The position numbers and the translations under genes are program-made. Shown piece by piece: positions 36,763 to 48,434 of a stretch of DNA of 64,000 nt (position 1 is its first letter; each line of letters opens with the position of its first letter). The notes beneath the pieces are model-generated. The model made no database searches. It had not been told where the DNA came from and saw only the letters and a program-made list of their open reading frames with translations. Source of the DNA: Acheta domesticus (taxonomy: Eukaryota; Arthropoda; Insecta; Orthoptera; Gryllidae). Location of the stretch: positions 266,214,948 through 266,278,947 of the forward strand of contig JAHLJT010000631.1 in assembly GCA_031308135.1 (NCBI GenBank). Reading direction: 5' to 3'.

Positions 36763-37199
36763 TAATACAAACATCTTACATCAATGTAATGTAATCACAT
36801 CAATGTAATCATATATGTAACTTTTTGAAAGATCTCTTACAAAGTTAATATGCACATTTACAGCAATTTGTAAACGCTGTTGTATTTGTGAACTAATGAC
36901 TTCAAATGAAGCTTTTCAAAACCACAAAAGATTTATGTGAGAAAGAGCTTCTATTTTTGCATTTACCGTAGCTCTTAAACTCCATTTTCTTAAAAACGGC
37001 TCCAAATTTTTCGAAGAAAATTGCCATTTAGAAGAAGATTTTCTTGTTCTTTAATATTCTTAAAATAATATCTCTGTTCTACCATCATGAAACCGAAAGA
37101 TTAAAAAAAATGTCAAAAAAAGTACTTCGAAAAGCTAGCCGACCCCAAAGGAAATAGAAAACTAATACGCAAAAGTCTGTGCCATTCAGTAGCACAACT

Positions 37200-37310
37200 A
37201 GTTCCTTCTTGTATACATACGTATATACGGAGTAACAAACGTAGTATAGTGAAACTTATGTAATGATGCGGAAAATCGATTCCGAAATTTCAACAGAAAT
37301 ACGTTTTTTA
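37200..37310 (+). repeat. partial second start of family R
   Basis: TGTATACATACGTATATACG, GTAGTATAGTGAAACTTATG and AAAATCGATTCCGAAATTTC repeat the start of copy B (33693-33790), so copy B is followed by the beginning of another copy. Confidence 0.6.
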
Positions 37311-39123
37311 TATGAAGATGACGTGCTTCTATATGAAGACAATAGCTACATTTTATTTTCAGAACTGCATGTCATGTCGATATTTGCAACAGACATACTC
37401 TGCATTAACAACAGCAAAATAAATCACACTGAACTCTCCTTAGAGTAACTCCTCTCTACCGAGGTTCGGGTCTGCAACAGCAGTTAATATGATAGGAAAT
37501 ATGTCATATTTAGTACGTGGGTTCAATGGCGTAAAGTTCGGGCCCGCAAGGTTGGCAATATGGACGGGTCGAGGTAAAAAAGGGTCTACTTTTAGGCTGC
37601 AGGTGTTGCGTTTATAAAAATTATTAATTGCTTGATACTTTCACTGATACTTTGCTGTAGTTGATACAATAAAAGACTAATAACATCATATTCCATAAGA
37701 ACAATTTTTTTCCGCTTTAGTAGATTACGTAACACTTCTTAAATCAATTAAAGTAAGAAACTAATTTAGGCCTTTTACAGTCTTAATTTCATAAAATTAT
37801 ATAACAAAGGCAGATTTTACGACTATTGGTAATTAAACATGCACTGAGGGATTCAAATTTGTTAATATAAATTTTTATTATATAAGGCACTAACAAGTTT
37901 TGTGAATGCTCATTCCACTTTTGTCCTGGGGACGCGGAAAAAGGTTTATCTGGCGAGACCGCACACATTTCGTTACGCTACTGATTATGACAGATGAGGC
38001 ACGTGTCACACGTGGGATGCGATTTCTGAAGAGATTGCTAGCGCATTTAAATTGCAACTTGTGCGAAATATTTTATTTTTTGCGTAATACAAGGATCGCA
38101 TAAACTGCAAGTTTCTTGATCATGTTGTATCAAAGTATTTTTCTTTGCTTATTTAACATTATCTTTCTCTTGGAATTACCTGAGTGCTTTTGGTTTCCTT
38201 AAGAAGATTGCCTTATAAAGTTATCTCTAAATATTCAAGCTTAAATTCTCTCATTATTGCATTTGTGTATTTTATACTATTTTTAAACCCATCCCTCTTT
38301 CTTCTCTGTAACTTGGAAACGTTTAGTACATGTATGTTTCCCAATATAGTATAATTTATTTTGAAATCGTTCGTGAAAGAAAATAATCAGATATTTTAGA
38401 ATTAAGGGGAAAATTCACAACGGTTCCCTAACTAAGCCACGAATAATACATTCTCCACATAACATCTGAAAATACAGGTTCTTAGCGGAAACAAATGAAA
38501 AAAATAATTTACGTGAAATAGAGAGAATTGCGATTTTATTAATTGCATTGAAAATAGAGTGAACGCTCTAACAACCTTTCAATTCATTTGATTGAACTCG
38601 TTTTCATAATATTTTACAGAATTAATTTCGGGCAAATGTGCTTGGCAGAGAGGAGACTGATCACAATGTTTTGTATTTTTATCAAATGTTTTTTCACTAT
38701 TCAATCACGCTTTGTTCAGCTCAGGCATAAGCTGCATTTACAGGTATTGTAACAGCAGAGCTCTCTGTGTTACAATATTTTGCCCGTATACAGGTTACTT
38801 GTATACTCTGGGCCTGAAAAATGTTCCCAACGAGAAATCAAAACTACATCAGTGATATATATGCACCATACGAACACCGTAATGGTCCTTCAGCATTCTT
38901 CTCAGCAGGATGGACAGATAGAGGGGCTGTTCTCGCCTCCCCCTTCCGTGAGCTAATGAGCGCGCGGATAATCGATTACTACATCGACATGTGGGTCTCT
39001 CTGTGCTTGGTTGTAAAACTGTTTTCTGCCCTAACAGAGCAATCAGAGGCGAAGTTTTCCGAGGCTATTATATAACGTTCTTGACAGGTTTAATGACATT
39101 CTATAACGCTGGATATGTCAAGT

Positions 39124-39188
39124 GTCAAGGTCGTCTACTGGTGGCAGTGACACGCGACGGACTCCCGCTCGTGGCATCGACCTTGACA
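39124..39188. repeat. 65-bp element with TGTCAAGGTCG inverted ends
   Basis: Starts TGTCAAGGTCG and ends CGACCTTGACA, a perfect 11-bp terminal inverted repeat. Inner blocks (GACTCCCGCTCGTGGCAT, CTACTGGTGGCAGTG) recur at 527-582, 5072-5101 and 14665-14719. It could be a very small MITE. Confidence 0.6.
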
Positions 39189-39589
39189 ATACTGCACAAC
39201 ACTAATCATTTGTCTGGTAATGTTTTCTTTCCTTTGTTTCTTTTTCAAAGCGGACATCACAGCTAATATATCCAATAAAACTGAAATTGATATTTCATAA
39301 CTATTTGTGTTTCAGACTTAGTTAAATATACATTTAAAACCAGATAGATATTGCCAACGTCCTACGTTATGAACAAAATTTAAATTTCTGATACTCGATC
39401 ATAACATCAAACAGCCAGCTCTGAAACTAAGCGTTACCACATTTCTGTTAATATTTATCTTGGTATTCTGAATGAGTGAAAAATATATTACACCTAAACG
39501 GTGGGAATCAATTTCATAGAAAATCAAATTTTGACCTCAGAGAATACGTACAATATTATTTATTTCAAATGGTCTCAATATATTTCTTG

Positions 39590-39700
39590 TAAAACCGGAA
39601 TCTATGGAAAGAGGCCCAATTGTTTCGGCACAACTGTGCCGATCCTCGTTTTAGAGTCGACAAAACTACGGTGATCATCTTCTTTGGCATATTCTTCCCG
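39590..39700 (-). repeat. conserved ~100-bp segment, copy 1
   Basis: The minus strand reads GGGAAGAATATGCCAAAGAA and continues with an open frame MPKKMITVVLSTLK...RNNWASFH. A similar sequence lies on + at 45080-45180. Function unknown. Confidence 0.5.
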
Positions 39701-41644
39701 AAATGAAAGTCCCCCACATTATACGTAGCCAGAATAAAATTAATAGAATAGGTCACTTGTATTACAAATATAAATATTCACGGTTCTTATTTTATTACAA
39801 TTAACATTTACAAGGTTCTGACACCTAACGGTAACCCATCAGTCATAGAATCACTTCCATTTTTGTCACCCACAAGAAATGAAAAATCATTTCGTTACAA
39901 GAAAAAACTAAACTTTTCGAAATTTCTTAAACTGTTTTTTTCCTAAAGCTAGCTTTGTTAAAGCCAGTATTACTTCTTAGCCAGTGTCCTGAGAACTATA
40001 ATATCAGATCCATCACACTTTTGTAATGTTTGAGTATTCGGTCTGCAAATTTGAGACAAAATGTTTTGAAGTAAAAATCCATTTTCATCGGTTTTATACT
40101 ATCTACACCTTCGAAATACATTTTTTAACTGCGGCATATTAGTCTAATCACTCCAAGTAAATAATCTCTGACTACCACATGACGAATATTATATGCATAA
40201 TTTGAGGAGAAATACTATTCCATTCTACTCGTCAATTCTGTTTTGTTTGCAATTTTTTTATGTGGATTTTTTCTCTAGAAAACTCCGTTAATGTTCTATC
40301 TGATTTAGGGCGGGGAAGTGGCAAAGAGAGTGCACTTGTTTAGGTGTATTGTACAATAACCAAAAATTCATATTAAATGCAAATGTGCTAAGGATCATTG
40401 TCCGGTTGAAAAATGTAGCCTTTTCCTAAATTCATTCAAGCAGCATGGGCTCTCAAATTATTTCTTCAAATGTCAACGTAGTCATATTGGTTCATGATAA
40501 CGCTCGGAATTAGATTCTACTACTCGAACTCTGTGTTCTATTTCTTCTACCCGAGTCGCTGACTATTCATTCCAAAAATGGATAATTTACTCCCACCTGA
40601 AAATATGATGTTTTGGTACATGAAGAGAGAATTCATGATACAATAAATTTATTTTTCCTCTTAATTTCTGACGCCTCAAACTCAAATCAAAGTTTTTATT
40701 ATGTGAAGATAGCTGGTATCTATTCACTTTTTACACTAAATGTATATCAGTCCCAGAGTATTTAAGAAATGAACAACATAACACAATGAAATTTTATCTC
40801 GGAAATACCGGTGAGGACGGCGGATGTTGAGTTGATCATTGTTATCGAAGTGATTTGACAGAAATAGAAAGCACGTTGAGCTCTTTCGTCAGAGACAAGT
40901 ATGCTTGTCATTTGGAAGCCATTTTGAGAAAAATATTGACGTCAGTTCACTGACACGAATCAAAAGTCAATTAGAATCATTCCTTATACTTTCAATGTAT
41001 TTAATATAATCTTGCTTTTAATTTGAAAACGCAAAAATCACTAACTTCATTTCGATATCTATGAATCTTGATTTTTTAATACTATTTCAAATGCACTTAA
41101 GAGTACTATTTAATTTTGTTACAGAAAATCCCAAATATGTGAAAAACTAATTGAATAAAATGACCTTCCTGAAAAAATCTCACAAATACCAACCGATTTA
41201 TGTGAGTTCATGAAATTATTCACGGCTTTACTCAAAAAAATAACACTAAATAAAATTATATTTGGATATCAAAAAAAGGGTACCAGAGAGCAAGGGACGA
41301 CCTTGTTCCGAAGCGTAATTGCATGCACGTTCCAATTGTTTTGGAAACTGGAGAACCATGTTTTTAAAGGTCAATATAATATCACTCTTTTTTGATCAGC
41401 TCACACAGAATTGAAATGTTATTATTAAAGCAAATGTGTACAGTTTTCTTAACGGCATGCTATATTAACGAATAAAATATCTACATGAAATTTGTCATGA
41501 GGTAAGGGAAAATTCAAAGGCAATAAATAAAGACGTCTTTTCTCATCTTTTTTATCGATTTTGCATTTTTAACATTAATAATTTCTGTTTTTAACAATGT
41601 TGTACATACAATTGGAAATTTATTTAAGATAGGAATTAACTATT

Positions 41645-42065
41645 AATTAGGCGCGCCACCGCTCCACTCATGTCATAATTTTTTTGCGATGTGTTTGCGT
41701 GATTATTGACGCACGTTCACGGTAGATACCTCTTTTATTCTCTTTCGAGTTTATCGCTCATTTGTGACTCACATGGATTTTCACGTCTTTGCCAATAGTG
41801 AACGTTACGCAAATAGAAAGTTCGGTTTGGCAGTACCCCATGCAGCGGGTGCCGGAAATATATTTCATCCTTCATCTTTTTATTTCGCTAGTTCTCCAGC
41901 ATCAGCCTTTTGCCCCTATTGCAACTTACCAGAAATACACGTTCTGTCGTCGTAACTGGCCATATATTTCTGCAATATGAATGAAATCCTACACTTCTGG
42001 AACAATATTCCAATAAATAAGTCGTTGAAATTGAAAAGATGAGGATAGCAGTAACTCCGTTTAGC
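41645..42065 (+). repeat. conserved block C of the duplication, unit A copy
   Basis: Matches 54730-55180. The core 41806-42003 differs from 54912-55109 at only about 7 of 200 positions by eye, well below the divergence of its own flanks. Two overlapping frames are open in both copies (one ends NLPEIHVLSS or NLPDIHVLSS, the other NWPYISAI), but substitutions do not favour silent changes in the first frame. Its role is unknown: noncoding RNA, exon, or recent gene conversion are all possible. Confidence 0.6.
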
Positions 42066-42339
42066 TTCAAAAAAACAATCTAACAACTGGGAGCTATAAC
42101 TGCCGATTCAACGTCCTTTGGTTGAATATCTGTTGAACAATATAATAAAAATCAGATTGGAATCGTCTCTGTGAACCAAGAGGACTGTTCTCTAACATAT
42201 ATCTCCCCAGGACAAAAAGGTCGGTAAAATTACTGTACAAAAATGCACGACAATGGGTACACCTAATAAGGAAACAAGTAAGCCAACTATTATGTGTCCT
42301 CCTTATCCGTTAAATTGTTAGTTCTCCTTAAGAAGATTG

Positions 42340-42600
42340 CTGCTGTTTTCACCTTTCAACAAACTAAAACTTTTTACCATCAGTCGGTAACTTCATTTTT
42401 CTTAATTCGTCTTACAACTGATCAACTGTAAATTTATCTATCTTCTTGATGTCGACTACAGATTTTTTGTCCGTGATAGTCTGTAGTAATCGCTTTGGAG
42501 TCCCATTATTTTGTCCCATCTTGACGTTCTTGTTTATGCTGGTTTCGACCGTCGTTACTTTGCCTTCTGCCATCTTATTCTTTGTTTCGTCAGTCGACAT
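42340..42600 (-). pseudogene. decayed SAP-domain N-terminus (retroelement-like)
   Basis: From an ATG at 42600 on minus: MSTDETKNKMAEGKVTTVE, Lys-rich linker, then IDKFTVDQL, a stop at 42412, and in the same frame DELRKMKLPTDGKKF followed by another stop and FVER. FTVDQL-x-DELRK-x-LPT-x-G-x-K-x-x-LVER is the SAP helix-extension-helix pattern, common at the N-terminus of insect LTR-retroelement gag-like proteins. Two in-frame stops make it a relic. It is missing from unit B. Confidence 0.45.
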
Positions 42601-42660
42601 TTCTGGTCTTGGCTTGAACCGGAAGACGCGTAGAAACACAAATAAACCTAAATGAACTTG

Positions 42661-43600
42661 TGGTCGTCTTTTCTCTTGTTCAACATAATTGGCTTTGTAC
42701 CGTGTAGCGATTCTTTCCGGCTAACCCGTTCCCACAATCCGCGCCAATCTTTTCCGGATTTTTTGATTTTTTATTTATTTACGTCAAAAAACAGTTTAAA
42801 ACATTGTGTGACGAGCTTTGGGGAGAAGTGAAATTTGTGCACGTTTTCATAATTCTGTGATGTCTATCATAAACCATATTCTAGTCGAATTTTGAAGTAC
42901 ATAAAAAGAGCGTTTTTTTCAAGTTTTGTTCACAAACTTTCGCTCTTACATAATAAAATATATTTTCAAAGGTCAATTAGCTAAAATTTGCGCCCTCAAC
43001 CCTCATCATGTTCTTCATAAAAGAATAATACTTTTTGCCGCGACAATATGGAAAACGATAATTTGAATAACTATATTTCCCATTGGAATTCAGAAGACGT
43101 GCACAAAGAGTGAAGTTACATTTGCCCATAGATCCCGGAGAGAACCCCCAAATGTAGGGATCGCAGGCTTAGGATTCCCAGAAAAGGTGCAAGACGAATT
43201 GCCGTAACTAACGTGTATTAATCAAAGATACAAAATGCACAACCACTTCAACACATTAATACATCGGACCATAATATTGTTTCCCTATGGCAACCATACG
43301 TCTGCCTCTTCCACCACGCCTCGCCGTCGTAGCCCAACACTGCACAAGTCAAACATCAGATATATAAAAATAAAAACACCTTAGCATTGGAATTTTAAAT
43401 AAACGCATTAAAGTTGAACGGTAAAATAAATAGTTTAACAATATTCTCTTATAAAATGCATGTCCCATTACAAATGTACATTGATCTCAAACTCCGTATC
43501 TTTGTTTTAGAAGTAGCTTTTTCAAACAAACAAAAATTTAAACATCATTGTAATTTCGCATTCTGAAACCATAGTTGCTTTTATTAAAATTAGCAACTGT
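42661..43600. other. intergenic, nothing firm
   Basis: Sequence between the SAP relic and the small-protein gene. The minus strand upstream of the SAP frame has open stretches (for example RIATRYKANYVEQEKRRP, about 42700-42640) that may belong to the same relic. Nothing else is seen. Confidence 0.5.
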
Positions 43601-43621
43601 TATTTTTCAGAAATAATTTTG

Positions 43622-43801
43622 TTAGAACAAAAAAATTAATGTCCCATTGCTGTTTTCCTGATATTCTTTACAATCAGAGTAGTCAGCGTTGATCATTAAG
43701 CTTCTAGATCGAAAGCAGTGTATTTTCTCACATGATATTCCCAATGACTGGAGAAGTAACCACAGCATTATAAAGATGCCTGCAATTACCGAGATCTTCA
43801 T
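43622..43801 (-). CDS. small secreted protein family, member 1 (minus)
   Basis: 59 aa from the ATG at 43801. Residues 1-22 (MKISVIAGIFIMLWLLLQSLG) form a signal-peptide-like hydrophobic segment. The short mature part has Cys in SCEK, IHCF and SDCK, the core RSRSLMINADYSDCKE, and NGTLIF near the C-terminus (a potential N-glycosylation site). The core aligns with member 4 at 60128 (RTRSSEDINADFYGCRE...SGAFIF) with one codon shift, on the other strand and 16 kb away, so this is a real protein family. A TATAAAA box lies 94 nt before the ATG. This ATG was chosen because all four members align there; an upstream in-frame ATG-less extension exists. No family is recognised. Secretion is inferred from the hydrophobic start. 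Confidence 0.55.
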   Translation of the reverse strand: MKISVIAGIFIMLWLLLQSLGISCEKIHCFRSRSLMINADYSDCKEYQENSNGTLIFLF

Positions 43802-43894
43802 GATGCCACGATGGAAAAACGACTTCTCCAATCAACAGGCCCTTTTGCTTCTGCAAACAATCTTTGACTACTAGACCGACGACCCGATTAGCAG

Positions 43895-43901
43895 TTTTAT
43901 A
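43895..43901 (-). promoter_or_regulatory. TATA box of small secreted protein member 1
   Basis: Minus strand AAGCGTATAAAACTGC, 94 nt upstream of the ATG at 43801; the plus-strand members have GGGTATAAAA at 101-104 nt. Confidence 0.6.
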
Positions 43902-44132
43902 CGCTTTGAAGCAGAACGATGTCACGTACATCACTGTTTCAAATCGTGCATTTGAGTATCTTGCCAAACAGGACGCACGTGTGTCGTTCCGTGAATCAAA
44001 GGACGTGATTCAGCGCGGAGTGGGGACTGTCGCCTGTGGTTCGTAGGACGCGCCATACTTCGCAGAATAATTGTCATTTGCAACCTTCCTACTCAGCACC
44101 ATCAGCGTAGCAGCGATATGATTTTATATTTT

Positions 44133-44866
44133 AATTAAGAGAAGATTATTGTATGCTTGAAATCTATACTTCAAGAACTTTTCTTCACACAATTTAACTA
44201 TTTTACTACAATCGGATAAAATTGCGCTGCGCGTCACCACTATTTACAGCCCACATTTGTGTCGCTCTGCTGTATATGATTTCTTTATTCACTGCTAGGC
44301 TTTACTTAAGACATTTGTAAAGGATTAGCATAAAAAGTTCGTTTTAAATGCAAGAATAGCATCGGCACAAATAACCCCCTTCTTAAAATGGGTTCAGGAG
44401 GGCCACAAACCTCATAAACACCACGCTTTCGGCCTTTTTCGTTACATTTTTAGAAAGTAACGAATAAATGTAATTAATGGAATTTTATCAACGCATTTTT
44501 GTCTGAGATGTTGGCCACGTTATTCCACAACAATTTTATGATCATTAAACGTGTCTTATTGACTCAAACAATGGGCCTAATTAGCCCGAAAATGGTTCAT
44601 TTTACGTTAAACGAGAGAAATAGGACACTTTTCAATTGGCCATATCTCCGTAAAATTTTATCAAAAATATTTTTTTTATTTAGAGAAGATTAAAACTTGA
44701 AACCTGTACTTTAAGAACTTTGCTTCGCACAATTTAATTATTTCATTGCAGTCGACTGGAATTAGGCTACACCTCATCACTGATAGCAACGCTCGTTAAA
44801 GCCGGATTGCTGTGACTGAATTCTTTATTCACTATTAGGCTTTATTGAACATAGTTGTAGAGACAT
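44133..44866. repeat. direct repeat pair of about 190 bp
   Basis: 44133-44325 and 44677-44866 share AGAGAAGATTA, CTTCAAGAACTTT or CTTTAAGAACTTT, CACACAATTTAA, TTCTTTATTCACT and TAGGCTTTA in order, 543 bp apart. A GC-rich patch follows at 44930-45020. No gene seen. Confidence 0.6.
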
Positions 44867-45059
44867 GAAACGCGATTTGTAGTTACTAGGCTTTCGAAAA
44901 CACTATACGGCATTTGGAAGGTCGTGCGTTATTTCCTTCCCCGTTTCGGTGCGTGCAACAGAGTCCATGTCGTCGCCGCCGCTGGCATGCCCCGCGCGCC
45001 GCCTGCGAACGCTTCACTGAAGGAGGCGCACCCGTTAATTTGATATAAACCAGTATTCA

Positions 45060-45190
45060 GCTAATGTAAAAATACAATTAGGGAAGAATGTGCCAAAGAA
45101 GTTAATCACAGTAGTTTTCACGGCCCTCAAACTAGGCACGGCACAGTTATACAGAAATAATTGGGCAGTTTTCCATGGATTTTCATTGTC
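45060..45190 (+). repeat. conserved ~100-bp segment, copy 2
   Basis: GGGAAGAATGTGCCAAAGAA followed by a frame CPKKLITVVFTALK-like, paired with the minus strand of 39590-39700. About 8 of some 20 codon differences are silent by eye, which hints at a past protein-coding origin. The aligned part has no ATG here (GTG). Confidence 0.45.
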
Positions 45191-45829
45191 CCCCCCCACA
45201 CACACAAAAAAATTTGTGTTTGGAACCTTTTTCACAAAATCTTCAGATTTGGTGTCCTTCTCATATTCATTATTAGTCATATCTGATATTCAAACTACTA
45301 TATCAAAAAATACTTTCATTCAAGAGAACCAAGAACGTCTTCAATCCTTCACAAACTAATAGCAACGCTCTCTTACGAGGATCGTTTTTCATTGAAGAAT
45401 AAAGGAAAATTATGATGGTGACTACTCAGCTAAAAAGGCTTCTAAATTACGTTTACCCAATAACACCATCTGCGGTTCTGTTGAAGACTTGAAAACTTTT
45501 TCTATGATCAACACTACGACTATGGGATTTGAAATGGAAATCAACATATTCAAAATTACATCAACTTAGGATTTCAATATTATATCCCCAACGTCTCTTC
45601 CTCAACTTCAAATGAAGACATCAAATTATTTTATCAAGACTCCGAATTGAAATTTTAATTGAGTCACTGTCATTTATTTAAAAAGACAAATCCAGATCCA
45701 TGTCCAAATTTTATAGAAATTATTTCTACACCCCATATTTTAGTTGAATGTCCTTTCAAAAGTGACCTCAAGAAAAAACTAAAACTTGATACGGATATCC
45801 ATTCTTTTCTCGGAAAGTAATTATAACTT

Positions 45830-46400
45830 TATCTTTTTCTGACGTAAGTGCCACACTATCTGAAGTATAAACTGAGATACAAACTGTTGCCATGCAGCTC
45901 TAATGCTTAGGAACCAATGATCGTAAATCGTTAAAAGAAGTGCTCTTATCATTGGAGAAGTGCGGTCAGTGATCAGTATCTAGCCTTACAGATTGCCTTG
46001 AAACGTGTCGAGAACCTGAAAAACGTCGCCTCTGGTTTCCTCATGAGGTGCGGGCAGATAACATTGCACAGAGACCCAAACATCAATGTGCTGCTACTCA
46101 CGACTGCTCGAGCATCCATTCGCTCATTTAATACGCGGAGGGACCGGGGGCCACCACCCCTGACTAATATCTGCCCACATCACTCTCTGAAGTTGTAAAC
46201 GTCAATGCGATGTTTGTGATATGCAAACATCACTGATGTAGATTTAATCCTTCGTTCGGAAGCTTTTTCTGTTGCAGAAGATGAACTGAAAGAACATTTT
46301 AAAATAATGATTTTTTCTCTCTCAAATATCGCAATTGTGGCTTATGCGTGTGTTGAACTCAACGTAACAGAGAAGTGAACAAACAAGTTGATAGAAAAAC
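45830..46400 (+). repeat. repeated module E, copy 1
   Basis: TGACGTAAGTGCCACACT, CTTAGGAACCAATGATCG, ATGAGGTGCGGGCAGATAAC, ACTGCTCGAGCATCCATTCG, TGATAGAAAAACAAAG. Matched nearly throughout by 55911-56450, and in parts by 50600-50980 and 62340-63290. The frame at 45998-46198 has no ATG-aligned partner and is not called. It ends about 0.9 kb before the small-protein gene at 47349. Confidence 0.6.
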
Positions 46401-47244
46401 AAAGATTATTAACTCAAAGGTGGCCGCAATTTCAATTTTTTTGCATTTTCTTTAAAAATCGAATTCAGTTTTTTGTTTTGATAGTCTTTCTAACAAAAAA
46501 TTTAAAATTAATAATATTTTTGAATTTTAATTGTTTTCTGGATGGTAGGAAATTTCATACCGTGGCCAATAAGGGGTTACATTGGTGTTACAATTTAATT
46601 ATTGAAAATTGTTTAAATTATTAATTTTAATAATACAATCTTTGAGTGTAATGAATTACACGAAGAATGTATGTTAATCAATAATCAACTGCTAGCGCAG
46701 GTATTCACATTGCGTCTGTTGATGACAACAACAAATTCAAACAACCTGAAATTTCAAAGAGGTAGCCTCCACTCCACATCACAAATCATAACCCTGATGC
46801 AACACACCCATTTTTTGAGGACACGTATCACACATAACGTACTATCACATCTCATAAACCACTTACTATATTTCATCGATTACTTCAACATAATCTAACT
46901 CCGAGGCATATTGCTTGTTCCACGATGTTACCTCAGCAGATCCGCCAGTGACACTGCCAGCTCCGCGCAATAAGACCCCCTTTTAAAGTCTGCGGGACGG
47001 GTGGACACTTTCGCTATCTGCGGCACATACTGCATATCAGATCAACTCACGACGCAGGTCCAAACCGCGCTACCTCGCTGCTGTGGAGATAATGCAGATT
47101 CGGCGGTGTTTTCAAATATCGTATTTGCCAACCACATGCACATGCCTCCATCTTCCAGCGTGTCGAGGCTGTACATCATGTATGATAAACAGCCGAATAT
47201 GAGAATGTTCTCGATATACGAAGGGTACCCGTCTTACTAAAGGG

Positions 47245-47251
47245 TATAAAA
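47245..47251 (+). promoter_or_regulatory. TATA box of small secreted protein member 2
   Basis: AAAGGGTATAAAATCGAAAC, 104 nt before the ATG at 47349. The preceding 300 bp (46920-47240) is strongly conserved with 59690-60020. Confidence 0.6.
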
Positions 47252-47348
47252 TCGAAACGTTTTATTAAAACTCAAGCAGAAGACGCAAACTGTTTGAAGA
47301 AGCCACAACGCCTGCTCAATTGCAGCTTGCTTAGACTTCGTAGCATTC

Positions 47349-47534
47349 ATGAGATTCTTGCTGTTCACTTGCAGTTATTTCATGTTTTGGTTAATTCTCA
47401 ACATATTGGGGACATCTGATGAGCAAATTTACCACCTCAGAACTCGAATCAGTCGAGACATCAACGCTGACTACTACGGTTGTCGTGAAGACACAGAAAC
47501 AGCAGTGGAGAATTACTCTTTAGCACCGGCATAG
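47349..47534 (+). pseudogene. small secreted protein family, member 2, frameshifted
   Basis: ATG and the first 43 codons align with member 4: hydrophobic start MRFLLFTCSYFMFWLILN, then SDEQIYHLRTR and DINADYYGCRE. After GCRE, one base is missing relative to 60128 (GAAGACACAG against GAACTCCACAG), so the C-terminus is read in another frame (ending SLAPA) and terminates at 47534, while the unread downstream DNA still matches member 4 up to TTTTTGGAATATAACGGCT. It may be a pseudogene or make a protein with an altered tail. Over these 43 codons I count about 15 replacement and 3 silent differences from member 4. Confidence 0.55.
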
Positions 47535-48383
47535 TCATTTTTGGAATATAACGGCTCCTAATAATGAAAAAAAATGTTTTTTTCACATTGAAAAACAATA
47601 ATAATGATTTAGAGGACAATACTAATGTAGTTTAAGAGGGCAATTAAAAAAAATTTCATCATTGAGGCATTTTTTGCTCAAGAACATTTGTAAATTAATG
47701 TGATTTTCATGTGACGATGTATTCACTGAATTTATTCTATGGTTCATCAATATCTTTATTAGGAATGCAAAACATTGCACTCAGTGTGTGGAAATTGTAA
47801 TATTTTTATTAGAGGAAATTTAGTAATCTATACACAAGATTTTTGAATGCACTAATTATTAATTTTAAGAAATGGAAAGTAAAGAAAATTTATTAAAACA
47901 TTATATCTTTATTAACTCAATTACAACCTTTATGTAAGATTTTTTAATTTTTTCACCTTTCGCTGGTGAAGAAACCTGCGCTCACTTGGTATATAATGAC
48001 CACACATTTCTGATTAGGTTGGTCGAAAATAGCTTTAATTTAAATTGACTTTTACAATATTGTTAAAGTTTCGTAAAACTGAAACATCGAGGCAATAACT
48101 TTTTATCACAAGATAATCTCACCACACGCTCATATGAATTGTGATGTACATTGGAGGACAACCCTTTGAAATCACAAGTTGTTTGAATTTTTTTGGTGTC
48201 ACAGAGGGAAGCATTAACCCTACGTTGTTGCCAGCAGTTAATGTGATATGTAGTATTTGGTTTCTAGGATGTGACGAGTGATACGAGATATGTGTTCAAA
48301 AATGTACATCTTGTGTGTGGGATATGATTTCTGATGTAGAGTACATACAGATTCACCAAACCACCAATCACTCACCCACAACA

Positions 48384-48384
<1 letters not shown>
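47535..48384. other. 3' flank of member 2, shared with unit B
   Basis: Matches 60332-61150, for example TATTAGGAATGCAAAACATTGC and TTTCTGATT(A/G)G(G/T)TTGGTCGAAAA. No further gene; the A-rich stretch after the CDS has no clean AATAAA close to the stop. Confidence 0.55.

Positions 48385-48433
<49 letters not shown>
48385..48433. repeat. (CA)n microsatellite, unit A
   Basis: About 24 CA units, flanked by ACCACACATCACAT-type short repeats; the counterpart is at 61152-61196. Confidence 0.95.

Positions 48434-48434
<1 letters not shown>

Larger units (their letters stand above)
34842..36775 (+). mobile_element. piggyBac-like element, decayed
   Basis: It begins at a TTAA (34842-34845) with CCTTGCTGTGGTCCTCGGG; a related GTTCCTCGGGTCCATTT recurs at 35870 and forms a 7-bp hairpin with GGACCCG. 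Transposase remnants lie at 36396-36762 on +. No right-hand TTAA terminus was found, so the right end is probably deleted. It sits inside family R copy B. Confidence 0.6.
33690..37200 (+). repeat. dispersed repeat family R, long copy B
   Basis: Homologous to copy A: the left part is 33690-34841, the right part about 36780-37200. It carries the expanded 16-bp minisatellite (33895-34232) and is interrupted by piggyBac-like sequence. At 34690 it preserves the empty site of the LTR-like insert found in copy A. Confidence 0.65.
37881..40795. other. 2.9-kb segment absent from unit B
   Basis: Unit B reads directly from AAATAAATTTTTATTTT (52815) to GAAATACCGGTGAGGAC (52827), whereas unit A has this segment between the same blocks. 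It contains a 65-bp inverted-end motif (39124-39188), a conserved 100-bp piece (39590-39700) and an 84-codon ATG frame at 38821-39075 of doubtful meaning. No transposon ends were recognised. Confidence 0.6.

Noticed and set aside
37263..37448. 61-codon frame with YEDD-like residues suggesting a reverse transcriptase
   Set aside because: The YEDD comes from a short local duplication (TATATGAAGAC twice); no other RT motif nearby.
38821..39075. 84-codon ATG frame in the unit A-specific segment
   Set aside because: No homology or splice logic; absent from unit B; chance cannot be excluded.
44499..44693. 64-codon plus frame between the two 190-bp direct repeats
   Set aside because: AT-rich chance frame without any partner in unit B.
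47001..47240. 79-codon frame upstream of small-protein member 2
   Set aside because: Starts with GTG, lies upstream of the TATA box and is not kept open in unit B.
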